Numbered from the stretch's first letter, positions 52,534-62,062 are shown. The stretch is 64,000 bases of DNA from Gillisia xinjiangensis (GCF_046298265.1 NZ_JBKAHK010000002.1:744001-808000); one strand, 5' to 3'. Program-made: numbers and translations. The notes: a model not told the origin generated them from the sequence alone.

Positions 52534-52917
52534 TTATTGCCGTGCCTGAAACATTTTAAGATGCAGGTGAGATGCCATTTTTCGAGCACTGAATTTTGCC
52601 CTTTCTGCAAGTTCTCCTTCAAAATTCTCATTAATTGTCTCGAGCCAAAGGTTAAGCCAGGCTCCAAAATGTTTTTCGTTTATTTGATGATGACTTTGAG
52701 CATCTACCTTAATATGTGCTTTCTGTGGGTTACCTGAATATTTAGAAACGAAAAAAAGATTGCTCTCCCAAAAATCGGTAAGTGTTTCCAGATGTTCTTC
52801 CCAATTTTTTATACTGTTATTGAAAAAAGGACCTATTTCGGCATTAGTCCGTACTTTATCATAAAACCGGGATACTAAAAGGTGTACATCTTCCCGATTT
52901 TGGAGATCATTCTTCAT
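52534..52917 (-). CDS. Group III truncated haemoglobin
   Basis: A 127-residue globin. The sequence REDVHLLVSRFYDKVRTNAEIGPFFNN is the start of trHb group III, FW in LTDFWESNLFF and AHIKVDAQSHHQINEKHFGAWLNLW provide the distal pocket and proximal His (in the HHQI/EKHF region). Globins of this group have been linked to oxygen, NO or sulphide handling. It lies next to the Usp gene and the PAS/REC-CRP pair, which supports a low-oxygen or nitrosative role. Confidence 0.92.
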   Translation of the reverse strand: MKNDLQNREDVHLLVSRFYDKVRTNAEIGPFFNNSIKNWEEHLETLTDFWESNLFFVSKYSGNPQKAHIKVDAQSHHQINEKHFGAWLNLWLETINENFEGELAERAKFSARKMASHLHLKMFQARQ

Positions 52918-53004
52918 AAGCTGGATTCTTTAATATATTCTTAATTCAGATAATTTTTATAAGACACGGAATTGTTTTGAAAGGAATCCGGTTTCCGAAA
53001 AAAT

Positions 53005-53286
53005 CTAGATTAAATTGATTATAATAAGAAGAATACTTACCCCAAGGCTTACAATTAGCGAGTTAAAAACAAATTTAGATTTCATTTGAGCCAGGACTGC
53101 AGCATTAAATCCCATACAAACCACTACCACCAGGAAAAGTTCAAACATATTGATAAATGCGTGTCCTTTCATCAATATGAGCATTGCGGCAATGGAACCT
53201 ATGCAACTGGAGGCAATAATACCAAGAGAAGCATGGGCCAAATACATTTCGTCAAAATCTGTAAATAATTTTTTGTATAGTTTCAT
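53005..53286 (-). CDS. Three-helix membrane protein of unknown function
   Basis: A 93-residue protein with hydrophobic segments at about 16-37, 43-64 and 71-92. Its soluble N-terminus is FDEMYLAHASLGIIASSC. It lies between the truncated haemoglobin and thioredoxin genes on the same strand. No family recognised; a stress membrane protein is plausible from context only. Confidence 0.72.
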   Translation of the reverse strand: MKLYKKLFTDFDEMYLAHASLGIIASSCIGSIAAMLILMKGHAFINMFELFLVVVVCMGFNAAVLAQMKSKFVFNSLIVSLGVSILLIIINLI

Positions 53287-53413
53287 GATAATTTTTCTTT
53301 AAATTAATACTGCAAAATTATCCACTGGGAGCTTCAGGAAATAGGATGATTATCAGTTCTGATACAAATTAAGACAAATTTATCCGATTAAGAAAATATA
53401 AGATCAATTAAGT

Positions 53414-53713
53414 TTAGGAGTGCGATTGAATTATTTTAATGATTTCATCCTTTTGTACAACTCCGGATTGTCGCCATAGCTGTTCTCCGTTTTTAAATAA
53501 AATTAGTGTAGGAACTCCTCTTACCTGATATTTTGAAGCAAGAGCTTCATTCTTGTCTACATCTATTTTAACTATTTTAACGGCATCTCCCAGGCTGGCT
53601 TTTACCTCTTTTAATATTGGTGCCAACATCTTACATGGGCCGCACCAATCGGCATGGAAATCTACCAATACCGGCGTGCTGTCTTTTATAATTTCACTAA
53701 AACTACTTTTCAT
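53414..53713 (-). CDS. trxA: Thioredoxin
   Basis: A 99-residue thiol-disulphide reductant with intact active site WCGPCK (Cys24, Cys27), VKIVKIDVDKNEALASKY and the cis-Pro loop RGVPTLILFKNGE. WRQSG near the C-terminus is shared with the CXXC-less paralogue at 44495. It is in the redox block, probably monocistronic. Confidence 0.95.
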   Translation of the reverse strand: MKSSFSEIIKDSTPVLVDFHADWCGPCKMLAPILKEVKASLGDAVKIVKIDVDKNEALASKYQVRGVPTLILFKNGEQLWRQSGVVQKDEIIKIIQSHS

Positions 53714-53870
53714 TATTTGTTTTTTTATTGTTCATATGTAATTTATTTTCCATTTCGGGAGGGATTTTATAAAGCGATCTTGCTTAAAATTACGAAAAAA
53801 CCAGCTAAATAATCTTCGTATCGAATAAAATTAAAGCCGTCTGTTTACCTGAAGTTTTTCAGTTAAAATT

Positions 53871-55157
53871 TTAAATGAAATGGTTGATCCTCTCGAATGA
53901 ATCCATTTCGAGTTGTTCCCTATGATCCGGATGCGCGATGGAGATTAGGGCTTTTGCACGTTGTTTTAAATTTTTACCATATAGGTTCACGATTCCATAT
54001 TCTGTTGCGATATAGTGCACATGAGCGCGTGTAGTGGTAACTCCCGCACCTTCTTTTAGATAAGGAACGATCTTGGAGACACCTTTACTGGTAACCGAAG
54101 GCATGGCGATAATGGCTTTTCCGCCTTCAGATAGGGATGCACCTCTTATAAAATCCATTTGTCCACCAACCCCGGAATACTGATATTTCCCTATGGTATC
54201 TGCACAAACCTGCCCGGTAATATCGATTTCTATCGCGCTGTTAATTGCGGTTACCTTCGGATTTTGCCGGATAATAGCAGTATCATTGGTATAAGCTGCT
54301 TCTTTAAAATGAACTACGGGATTGTCATCCACAAAATCATATAATTTTTGAGATCCCAAGGCAAAACAGGTGACCAATTTCCCTGTTTTTATAACCTTTT
54401 CCTCACCTGTAATCACTCCTTTTTCAATCAATGGGAGAATTCCATCAGAAAACATTTCAGTATGGATGCCCAGGCGTTTGTGATGAATTAAATTGGCAAG
54501 AACTACATTTGGGATTCCACCAATTCCCATTTGTAAAGTGGCGCCGTCTTCTACCAGCCCGGCTACATGCTTTCCTATTCGAAGTTCAATTTCGGTAGGA
54601 GTGGCGAGGTAAGTTTGGTGGATAGGTTCATCTACCTCGATGGCCGCATGAATCCGGTCTATGTGAATTATCCCGTCCCCGTGGGTTCTTGGAACCTTCG
54701 GATTTATTTGTGCAATCACCCTTTTTGCGGTTTGTATGGCCGGTAGGGTAATATCTACCGAAACTCCTAAAGAACAATATCCATGTTTATCTGGTGGAGA
54801 AACCTGGATAAAAGCAACATCAATGGGAAGTATATTTTTTCGAAAGAGTAAATGTATCTCACTTAAAAATATTGGAATATACGCTCCAAGATTAGAGTTC
54901 ACGGCCTTTCTAACATTTCCTCCAACAAAACAACTGTTGGTTATAAAAGCTTCGTTGTAAGGTGCTTTTGTATAAGGGGCATCCCCTTCGGTATGGATTT
55001 GAAAAAATTCTACATTTTTAAGATCGTTATATCGCTGGCATAAGGTATTGATTAAAACATGAGGAGTCATGGCTGATCCTTGTAAAAATACCCGATCGCC
55101 GGATTTTATTTGTGATACAGCTTCCTGAGCGGAAACGATATTTAAGGAATCTTTCAT
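53871..55157 (-). CDS. Acetyl-CoA hydrolase/4-hydroxybutyrate CoA-transferase family protein
   Basis: About 428 residues from ATG 55157. Family motifs are IKSGDRVFLQGSAMTPHVL at the N-terminus, LQMGIGGIPNVV (CoA-binding GxGGxPN), HTEMFSDGILPLIEKG with the probable catalytic Glu, and YSGVGGQMDFIRGA. Such enzymes move CoA between acetyl-CoA and other carboxylic acids or hydrolyse acyl-CoA. The frame open to 55214 only translates the shared leader (copy C). The gene is in the redox block, where acetate/CoA recycling under low oxygen is plausible. Confidence 0.93.
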   Translation of the reverse strand: MKDSLNIVSAQEAVSQIKSGDRVFLQGSAMTPHVLINTLCQRYNDLKNVEFFQIHTEGDAPYTKAPYNEAFITNSCFVGGNVRKAVNSNLGAYIPIFLSEIHLLFRKNILPIDVAFIQVSPPDKHGYCSLGVSVDITLPAIQTAKRVIAQINPKVPRTHGDGIIHIDRIHAAIEVDEPIHQTYLATPTEIELRIGKHVAGLVEDGATLQMGIGGIPNVVLANLIHHKRLGIHTEMFSDGILPLIEKGVITGEEKVIKTGKLVTCFALGSQKLYDFVDDNPVVHFKEAAYTNDTAIIRQNPKVTAINSAIEIDITGQVCADTIGKYQYSGVGGQMDFIRGASLSEGGKAIIAMPSVTSKGVSKIVPYLKEGAGVTTTRAHVHYIATEYGIVNLYGKNLKQRAKALISIAHPDHREQLEMDSFERINHFI

Positions 55158-55258
55158 ATGTAGATATTTATTGTTTTTTAATGGTCTCCCGTAGCTATTG
55201 GGAGTAATTCGCATATCTTCATCGGTGTTTGCATCGAATTTCCGTTATGCTCATTTGA
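55158..55258 (-). repeat. Shared leader element, copy C (before CoA-transferase gene)
   Basis: Minus-strand order: AAATGAGCATAACGGAAATT, CGATGCAAACACCGATGAAG, ATATGCGAATTAC, the imperfect palindrome CTCCCAATAGCTACGGGAG, and CATTAAAAAACAATAAATAT ending at ATG 55157. The first 53 bases equal copy A. Confidence 0.88.
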
Positions 55259-55353
55259 TATGTTTATTTTATTGTTTTAGAGATCATTGGTAACATTTAC
55301 ATAAACATTTCCCTGTGTGAGAAAGTTTATTCTCATGGATGTTACATCGGATT

Positions 55354-55929
55354 TTATTTCTCTACTTTTAAATTGAATTTGATCTCAATATTCTCTTTTA
55401 CAACGATCAAACCGAACATTTTCTTTGGCGGCTCCAAATTAAAATCATGGATATTAAGGGTGAGATCTCCGCGGTATTGAGGTGTCTCCCCGGCAACGAT
55501 TTTTACCGGGACTTTATAAGCTTTCGTTTCTCCTGCAATAGTTATAATAAGATCTGCAATTGCCTGGGTAGGAGTATTGATGCATAATTTTTTTAATTCG
55601 AGCGAAATTTCAGGATATTTTTCTGTTTGGATCAACGCGTGAAAATCTTTATTGATCCCTTTGCTACCGCAATCAAACCCAGTATTATCAAGGATAAGGA
55701 TCGCATTTTGGAAATGCAATTCCTCCTGGTTCCCTGAGACCGCTATCTTCCTGGTGGAGGGGATCATTTCTGAATCAAATTCGCATAGGAATTTGCTTAT
55801 GTTGGTATCCCCGGTAATGGTGAGTTTGCTGTCTGGCTTGATCTTTATTGTCCGGTTATTAGTGCCATTCTGGGAGAATCCCATCATGGTGAATAATAAT
55901 AAAAGCGGAAAAAATAGTATAGTTTTCAT
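55354..55929 (-). CDS. YceI-like exported lipid-binding protein
   Basis: About 191 residues from ATG 55929 with signal peptide (FFPLLLLFTMMGFSQ). The mature part, KLTITGDTNISKFLCEFD near the start and LTLNIHDFNLEPPKKMFGLIVVKENIEIKFNLK at the end, matches YceI, a lipocalin-like barrel that binds isoprenoid quinones or polyprenols. It is a diverged paralogue of the protein encoded at 57446-58036, with a porin gene between. The three genes face the same way. Confidence 0.85.
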   Translation of the reverse strand: MKTILFFPLLLLFTMMGFSQNGTNNRTIKIKPDSKLTITGDTNISKFLCEFDSEMIPSTRKIAVSGNQEELHFQNAILILDNTGFDCGSKGINKDFHALIQTEKYPEISLELKKLCINTPTQAIADLIITIAGETKAYKVPVKIVAGETPQYRGDLTLNIHDFNLEPPKKMFGLIVVKENIEIKFNLKVEK

Positions 55930-56067
55930 TGCGGTTGTTATTATAATTCTCAAAAATAAGGTGTTTTTTGCAAAGAGAATTTAATCGGTTTGGTATATGT
56001 ATATATTGCATAATCTGTTCCAAACCAGCGTGAAAAAGTTCATTTAAAGGTGTTTTTAATTTTTATT

Positions 56068-56104
56068 AAAAAAAAAGGGAGAACATTATGTCCTCCCTTT
56101 TTTT
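56068..56104 (-). terminator. Intrinsic terminator after the porin gene
   Basis: On the minus strand GGGAG pairs with CTCCC and flanking A and T runs extend the stem to about 12 bp around an 11-base loop; a U-run follows. It separates the porin gene from the downstream YceI paralogue. Confidence 0.8.
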
Positions 56105-56128
56105 GGCTAATTCAAACAATTCTTATGA

Positions 56129-57400
56129 TTAGAAGCTGATTATTGCTTCAAGGTTGAATCCGTTAAATTGTGCATCGTCATAAACTGTTCCGGCAGGATA
56201 GTCATTATACTGCTGGTTCACATACTCCACTTTTGCAAGAACGTTTTTGGTCAAGAACCATCCGCCACCTACGTTGAAACGGTTCACTGAAACATCATCG
56301 TTGCTTGCAGTGTTGTAACGTGCGCCTACGTAAAAGTCTTCAGTTGCACCAAATCTGTATAGAAGCTCACCTGCAAACTGATCCCAATCATCATTTTCAG
56401 TTGATGCATTTTCATAGATTCCAAAGAACTCTAATCCGCCTACTTTGATGAATGGGTTGATCATGAAAGAAGTAAGTTCTGCTCCAGTGGCAGGGTTAAT
56501 TCTACCAGCTCTGAAATCACCTTCTATTACATTGTAGTACCTTGTTCCTGCACGGTCACCACTGTAAAGGTATTGTGTAGATCCTCTTGAACCAATAGGT
56601 CTGAATCCAGAGTGAAATACAGATCCGGTTAATCTAAATCTGAAATCTTCACTTATTTGCTTGTCATAACCAATTTTGGCAAGGTAAGAAGGATCTCTCT
56701 CACTTTTCTTGGAACTTTGGTTGATAGTACTGTTGGTAAAGCCAACCATTGCTAACCATGGACCGTTCATATAGTAAACCTCTGCACCAACTTCAGTAGT
56801 AAAGCTATCCATTAAATAGTTACCTACAAATGGGTTGTAAAGAGCCATCGCGTTGTCTGTTCTTCTGAAATGCGCATCACCGTAATTGTTTTCCATGTGA
56901 CCAATTTTCACTCTCCAATTATCCATAGCGCCTGCCAGGTCTTCACTGATCCATTCAAGCCCGTCGATTTGGATGTATCCACCCTTAACATAGGCTTCAT
57001 TGTGGTGTAAAGAAGAAAGATATGTTCTCAAGTGCATTCTCAATCCCGGAGCTAAAAGAACATCAAGATCAAGGTTGGCGGTAGCAAGGTTGAAATTAGT
57101 TCCAAGTTCAGCAAGATCATCCTCCCCTGAAGAATTTTCCTGGCGTAGTCCCTGTAATTGAATTGTGGAAGCTCCACCTATTCTTACCTGTACTCCGTCA
57201 AAATAGGTCTCAGTGTCTTTTGGTGCTTCAAAATCATTAATTCCGCGTTTATCAGGTTGTCTGAAGTTCGGAATATCACGGTCCCATATTGTTTTTCCGA
57301 CCTTTTCAGTCTCTTGTGATGTTGCAGCTTCTTGTGCCTGAGACTGTAATCCGAACAGTGCTATAAGCGCGATTCCGAAATATTTAATAGTGTTTTTCAT
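56129..57400 (-). CDS. Outer-membrane porin-like beta-barrel protein
   Basis: A 423-residue protein with signal peptide (IALIALFGLQSQAQ), an acidic plug-like N-terminal part (about 23-65) and many alternating strands (RMHLRTYLSS, FYVGARYNTAS, FNVGGGWFLTKNVLAKVEYVNQQYND) ending with a terminal Phe (LEAIISF). This is a large barrel of the porin O/P type. It follows a YceI gene by about 45 bp, so a joint role in uptake or export of a lipid-soluble compound is possible. Confidence 0.83.
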   Translation of the reverse strand: MKNTIKYFGIALIALFGLQSQAQEAATSQETEKVGKTIWDRDIPNFRQPDKRGINDFEAPKDTETYFDGVQVRIGGASTIQLQGLRQENSSGEDDLAELGTNFNLATANLDLDVLLAPGLRMHLRTYLSSLHHNEAYVKGGYIQIDGLEWISEDLAGAMDNWRVKIGHMENNYGDAHFRRTDNAMALYNPFVGNYLMDSFTTEVGAEVYYMNGPWLAMVGFTNSTINQSSKKSERDPSYLAKIGYDKQISEDFRFRLTGSVFHSGFRPIGSRGSTQYLYSGDRAGTRYYNVIEGDFRAGRINPATGAELTSFMINPFIKVGGLEFFGIYENASTENDDWDQFAGELLYRFGATEDFYVGARYNTASNDDVSVNRFNVGGGWFLTKNVLAKVEYVNQQYNDYPAGTVYDDAQFNGFNLEAIISF

Positions 57401-57445
57401 TTTTGATTAATTTGTGATTGGTTAAAAAATTTAGTATTGCTTAAT

Positions 57446-58036
57446 TTATTTAGTGAATACAGTTTTAAATTTTATTATCACCTCATCGCCAGTGGTAATT
57501 GTGCCAAACATTGCTTTTGGAGGATCAATCTTGAAGTCGGTCATTTTAAGGCTTTTGCTCCCGGATAACACGATCATATTGCCGTTTATTTTAGCATCAA
57601 AAATGATCTCTAAAGGTTTTGTGGCACCTGCGATAGTAAGATTTCCCATAGCAGTCACTTTACAGTTTCCGGTGGTGGTGCAATCAATGCTTTTTACTTC
57701 TGTCAGTTTATACGTGATTGTTTTGTGCTTATCGGTATTTAACGCCTTATAAGTGTTTTTGTCCATTCCACCTTTCCCGCTTTTAAGACTTTCGGCTTTT
57801 ATAACAAAATCCAGTTGGGTTAATTTCACCAATTGACCATCATTTAATTCGGCAGTTAATTTTCCTTGCTGGTCTTTTGCTTCTATCTCCCAATCGTGAA
57901 TATTGGAGGTTCCTTCTATAATTAAACTTGAAGCTGTATTATTTACATTGAAGGTTTGCGCTACAGAAATTTGTGTAGTCACCACCAACATCATTATGCT
58001 TCCAAGTAACAGTTTTAAATTTTTTAGCGTGTTCAT
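57446..58036 (-). CDS. YceI family exported protein
   Basis: About 196 residues from ATG 58036, with signal peptide (LLLGSIMMLVVTTQISVAQ). Core motifs: LIIEGTSNIHDWEIEAKD at the start, GNLTIAGATKPLEIIFDAKI (the typical VxGxLTIxGxTKP) and LKMTDFKIDPPKAMFGTITTGDEVIIKFK at the end. YceI proteins bind polyisoprenoids in the periplasm. First gene of the YceI-porin unit. Confidence 0.92.
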   Translation of the reverse strand: MNTLKNLKLLLGSIMMLVVTTQISVAQTFNVNNTASSLIIEGTSNIHDWEIEAKDQQGKLTAELNDGQLVKLTQLDFVIKAESLKSGKGGMDKNTYKALNTDKHKTITYKLTEVKSIDCTTTGNCKVTAMGNLTIAGATKPLEIIFDAKINGNMIVLSGSKSLKMTDFKIDPPKAMFGTITTGDEVIIKFKTVFTK

Positions 58037-58461
58037 GATTTTGTTTTTAATTTGATACAAAGTTGCATAAGGAATGGAAGGTAATTTATGACAGGCATCA
58101 GGTTTTTGATTATTTGGAGCAAAAGCTTCAAGTTTTCTGGTCTTTGAAGAGCTTTTAGCGACCTTAGCAGGCGGTCTATATTAAAAAATAATCAATTTGT
58201 ACTTAGATTGTTTTCTGGCCATAAAAGTTCACGGTTTAAAAACAATAAGGTCATAATAAAGTTAACAAATTGGATATTAACGGGATATTCCCAAGGGCTA
58301 TGCAAAGGAAATTCAGATAATTCCCGGGTTTTTAATCTTTATTTGGTTCTAGAAAGAAAACATTAAAATTATTTCTTTCATAATTGCCTGAGAATCTAAA
58401 TATTTTGTTAAATTGAATTTTTATTAACTCTATTAACTTTCATTTTTAGCCCTACCTGATT
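58037..58461. other. Intergenic region without recognised feature
   Basis: 425 bp of AT-rich DNA between divergent YceI and hypothetical genes. No RNA, repeat or clear TANNTTTG promoter was found, although its size would allow regulatory sites for the YceI-porin unit. Confidence 0.5.
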
Positions 58462-58797
58462 ATGTTTGAAACAAGCTTAGATAACATCCCCAGATCATCT
58501 CTTTATAAGATGGACAATGTTTTATATGAAATTCACGATAATAGTGGAATTTCTGTGAATAATGATTACGATCACTGGAAGCAGGAAGCGCTGGTGAACT
58601 TGATATCTTCAAATTTTATATTTGAAACAGAAGGGAATTATAATCTTACTGAAGAAGGAAAGGAAGTCATAAAATTTGATAGTCTTACCTATTATAAAAA
58701 GAGACTAAATAGCGATGAATTCGCTGAGAATATACCCGAGAAAAAAGGTTTATTCTTAAAGTTATTCATGGGGTTTGGAACTTTTGTGTGCTGGTAA
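58462..58797 (+). CDS. Hypothetical protein, possibly winged-helix-like
   Basis: A 111-residue protein with charged helices and NYNLTEEGKEVIKFDS, which resembles the wing region of small winged-helix proteins. It ends in a hydrophobic LFLKLFMGFGTFVCW. No family recognised. It seems transcribed alone; the next gene is convergent. Confidence 0.6.
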   Translation: MFETSLDNIPRSSLYKMDNVLYEIHDNSGISVNNDYDHWKQEALVNLISSNFIFETEGNYNLTEEGKEVIKFDSLTYYKKRLNSDEFAENIPEKKGLFLKLFMGFGTFVCW

Positions 58798-58867
58798 TGA
58801 AAAAAATCAATTGTAGTTTTATTGCTTTTTTGATGCCTTGGGAAAAGTCATTTGTTAATCAAAATTA

Positions 58868-59203
58868 TTACGCTGCGATAACGATGTTATGCTGTGTTAA
58901 TAATTCATTATAAAATGACAGGCTTTTCTCGTCACATTTAATACAAGATTTTAGGAACCCACATAAATCAAGGCACTCGAAGGTAATCCCGGTATATTCT
59001 TTATTAGATGTAGGGAGTTGCAAATCGATGGTTTGCGCTGTATAATCTATACTGATGTTTTTGGCGGTAAAATATATTTCTACAATGCTTTTATGAAAAT
59101 TTTCAAATCCAGATTTATCCTCTTCTGGATTGTTCATGCTGTATAAAATTAAATTTTTTACTTCATCCGTAATACTTTCTGAAACAAGGGGGGTAAAGTT
59201 CAT
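58868..59203 (-). CDS. Hypothetical soluble protein with cysteine cluster
   Basis: A 111-residue protein with C-terminal cysteines in FECLDLCGFLKSCIKCDEK, that is C-x3-C-x6-C-x2-C. This might bind metal, but the spacing fits no family I recognise. It is acidic and has no signal peptide or membrane segment. It is convergent with the hypothetical gene upstream. Confidence 0.6.
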   Translation of the reverse strand: MNFTPLVSESITDEVKNLILYSMNNPEEDKSGFENFHKSIVEIYFTAKNISIDYTAQTIDLQLPTSNKEYTGITFECLDLCGFLKSCIKCDEKSLSFYNELLTQHNIVIAA

Positions 59204-59344
59204 GATACTTAGGTTTTTAATTTAATATTATTCAATCCATATTTCTAACAAGACGGCTAAATTAAACTTCATAATGTTAATAAAATCCAAAGGTTCAAAG
59301 GATTAATAATTAATTAACGCAATTGCAGAAAAAATAAGATTAGC

Positions 59345-59977
59345 TTAAGAAGCCGGGTGGTTAAGCGTTAAAGGTGCGTTAATCTGACGGTGTCGGCCAT
59401 CCAGGGATGCGGAATTGATGAAAATAGTGTTTTTAGTACGTACAATTCCATAATCATTATGAACATGACCAAAAATATGATAAGGGATTTTCAAATTTTT
59501 AATTTTTTTAAGTAGTTCTTCACAGCCAATGTGGTTTTTATTGTCAAGCTCATCAAGTAATCCATAGGGCGGACTGTGAGTGATAAGGAAATCGGTGTTT
59601 TCGGGGATCTTGTTCCAGTGCTCTAAAAGTTCGCTTCCCCTTTTTTTGTTATAAGCCCAGCTTCTATCACTTGGTGTTACCGGAGATCCCCAGAAATTCA
59701 CATTATTTATGCACACCCCACTATCCATTAAAAAGTGTATTTTTTCCGGAATAATAGTATGAAGATTATCATGATTTTTTTCCAGAAAAAAATCATGATT
59801 TCCTGCGATTAGTAACTTATGTGGATGCGGTAATGCTGCAAACCATTTTAGGAAATCCAGAGTTTCTCCCCGGGTACCAGATTCGGTGCAATCTCCCGCG
59901 TGAATAATTACATCTCCGGAGGGAATGATGAGTTCCCTGTGTTTATTGTGAGTATCGGCAATGCAAACTATTTTCAT
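59345..59977 (-). CDS. Calcineurin-like metallophosphatase domain protein
   Basis: A 210-residue soluble enzyme. IADTHNKH, IIHAGDCTE, IAGNHDFFLE, LITHSPPYG and IFGHVHNDYG supply the five metallophosphoesterase motifs in order. It belongs to the small MPPED-like group; substrates are probably cyclic or phosphodiester nucleotides but this is not known. It appears monocistronic. Confidence 0.9.
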   Translation of the reverse strand: MKIVCIADTHNKHRELIIPSGDVIIHAGDCTESGTRGETLDFLKWFAALPHPHKLLIAGNHDFFLEKNHDNLHTIIPEKIHFLMDSGVCINNVNFWGSPVTPSDRSWAYNKKRGSELLEHWNKIPENTDFLITHSPPYGLLDELDNKNHIGCEELLKKIKNLKIPYHIFGHVHNDYGIVRTKNTIFINSASLDGRHRQINAPLTLNHPAS

Positions 59978-60021
59978 TTAAGGGAGGCTATTATAAAACT
60001 GGCTGGAATTTAAATCCAAAA

Positions 60022-60061
60022 TCTACCAAAAAAGAAATCCGATGAAGGTTATTCATCGGAT
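60022..60061 (-). terminator. Intrinsic terminator after the small membrane-protein gene
   Basis: AAATCCGATGAA and TTCATCGGATTT form a perfect 12-bp stem with a 5-base loop. On the minus strand a run of six U follows, about 55 bp after the stop of the gene at 60117. Confidence 0.88.
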
Positions 60062-60116
60062 TTCCGGATTGCAGCTATTGTTTTTTCAAACAATATTCAA
60101 CATCTCCTGCCACAAT

Positions 60117-60356
60117 CTATTCATTAGAGCGATCTTTAGATTCCATTTCCTTAATAAAATCCATATCGGACACATGATCTTTATCTGATGGTAAAAGCTT
60201 ATCGGTAATTTTGGTGACCAAAAATGCAATTATTACCGCAGTAAAGGCGAAAAACAGGAACTTAACCAGCAGGCTATCTGTAATAAGTAAACTGTAAAAG
60301 GCAAGGAATAACTCAATTGCCAGTATTGCTATTTTAAAAATCAACTTGAATATCAT
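60117..60356 (-). CDS. Small two-helix membrane protein
   Basis: A 79-residue protein with hydrophobic segments at about 4-24 and 29-50 and a charged tail (KLLPSDKDHVSDMDFIKEME). The clear terminator behind it supports that it is a real transcribed gene. No family recognised. Confidence 0.68.
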   Translation of the reverse strand: MIFKLIFKIAILAIELFLAFYSLLITDSLLVKFLFFAFTAVIIAFLVTKITDKLLPSDKDHVSDMDFIKEMESKDRSNE

Positions 60357-60535
60357 TGTTTAGTAGGCTAAATTATCTTCAAAGATACGTGCTAAAATTA
60401 TGACTATTATCACCATATATTCTTTTTGACTTAAATTTAACGAACCCATTCTCAAATACTTAGAGGAGCTAAGTTAAAAATTCCTAAATCTTACTACCTC
60501 CTGTTTTCATAGTTGTAAATTTCCAGACTTAATCA

Positions 60536-62062
60536 TTGAATTTGAAAAAAGCTTATAAGATTATATTGGGTATTGTTTTAGGGTTAATGATGATTTTTGG
60601 AATTGTAATAGGTCTAAATTACTATTTACGGGCAGAGATTAAATCGGCCATCGAGAATCAGCTTTCCAATTCGCAGATTGAATATGAAGAGGTTAACGTG
60701 AGTATTTTGGATCGCAGCTCTTCGGTTTCAAAACCAAAACTTCAGCTTGATAATATTTTGATGGAAGCCGATGTTCTTGAGGTGAAAAAACTGAGTTATA
60801 CCAACTATTTCTTAAGCGGTAAAATTGTAATTGGTGCAATAGAGATCAAGAATCCCAATGTGGCAATTTATAAAAAGGACACCTTGGTCAAAGCCCGGGA
60901 TAAAAAAGAAAGGCCAAACCTAAGCAAGGATGTAGTGATCAAGAATATTCATATAAAGGGCGGAAATCTTCGTTTTCTTGAAAATGATTCGATCCATAAT
61001 AAAATCTTTGTTTCTTTAAATGAATTTGATCTTTATAATGTCCAAATCAGTGATAAAACCCTCCAGGCTTTTCTTCCTTTTGAATATGAGCGCATGGAAA
61101 TTTTCGGCGATTCGGTTTTTTATTCGATCAATGAAGAGCACCATTTGGCAATTAAAAACCTGGAAATAAAAGATGGGGATATCACTTTCAAAGATCTTCG
61201 AATTATCCCGAATTTCAGTAAATCTGAATTCGACAGAAGGATTAGGGTAGAAAAAGACAGGTTTGAACTGGAGGTTGAGACGGTTGATATTTCGGGTTTA
61301 AGCTGGGATTTCGGGCAGGAAAGAATTCAGCTTAAAAGTCCCTTTATAGAGATAAATAAGGCCTATCTAAAAGTTTACCGAAACAAATTGTTGCCCGATG
61401 ATACCAGTATAAAACCGCTTTACAGCCGTATGTTAAGGGAAATGGGTATGAAGATAAAATTCGATTCTGTTGTGTTAAAGAATTCGCGAATAGTATATGA
61501 AGAAAAAACGAATGCTTCGCGTCCTCCGGGAGAATTAAATTTTAGTAATGTAAATGCCAACTTAAAGAATTTAACCAATATTGGTTTGAGTTCCCCAGAT
61601 TTTCCTGAGACAAAAATTAAGATTTCGGCCCTTTTAATGGGGAAATCCCCGCTAAACCTTAACTGGAAATTTGATGTGCGCGATCCGCAGGATGAATTCA
61701 CGATTTCTGGAGATATGGAAGGAATTTCTGCAGACGCAATGAATTCTTTTTTAAGGCCAATTATGAATATTGAGGTGGAAGGAAGAATTCAGTCCCTGTT
61801 TTATAATTTCCGCGGGGACAATAATTTGGCTTCCGGAGATATGCGTATGCAATACAGGGATTTTAAGGTTGAAGTGCTAAAAAAAGATGGATCAAAAAAA
61901 AATAGTTTTTTATCTGATCTTGCAAATATTATTATTCGCAATAACGACAATAGCGAAAAGCTGGAGCGTAAGGATATCAAGGCAGAAAGAGATAAGACAA
62001 AATCTTTCTGGAATTACCTGTGGTTGTTTTTACGCAATGGTTCCCTCAAGAGTTTTCTCTAA
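60536..62062 (+). CDS. AsmA-like periplasmic protein with N-terminal anchor
   Basis: A 508-residue protein, TTG start (a second TTG two codons later is possible). One membrane helix (about 9-31) is followed by beta-rich repeats such as NVSILDRSSSVSKPKLQLDNI, VVIKNIHIKGGNLRFLEND and FDSVVLKNSRIVYEEKTN. These resemble DUF748/AsmA-like proteins that carry lipids between membranes in bridge-like folds. The C-terminus RNGSLKSFL is typical of Bacteroidota members. Function by analogy: phospholipid transport to the outer membrane, or envelope stability. Confidence 0.78.
   Translation: MNLKKAYKIILGIVLGLMMIFGIVIGLNYYLRAEIKSAIENQLSNSQIEYEEVNVSILDRSSSVSKPKLQLDNILMEADVLEVKKLSYTNYFLSGKIVIGAIEIKNPNVAIYKKDTLVKARDKKERPNLSKDVVIKNIHIKGGNLRFLENDSIHNKIFVSLNEFDLYNVQISDKTLQAFLPFEYERMEIFGDSVFYSINEEHHLAIKNLEIKDGDITFKDLRIIPNFSKSEFDRRIRVEKDRFELEVETVDISGLSWDFGQERIQLKSPFIEINKAYLKVYRNKLLPDDTSIKPLYSRMLREMGMKIKFDSVVLKNSRIVYEEKTNASRPPGELNFSNVNANLKNLTNIGLSSPDFPETKIKISALLMGKSPLNLNWKFDVRDPQDEFTISGDMEGISADAMNSFLRPIMNIEVEGRIQSLFYNFRGDNNLASGDMRMQYRDFKVEVLKKDGSKKNSFLSDLANIIIRNNDNSEKLERKDIKAERDKTKSFWNYLWLFLRNGSLKSFL

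Noticed and set aside
55158..55214. Longer N-terminus of the CoA-transferase (19 extra codons)
   Set aside because: Same reason: it translates leader copy C and is not part of the enzyme family.
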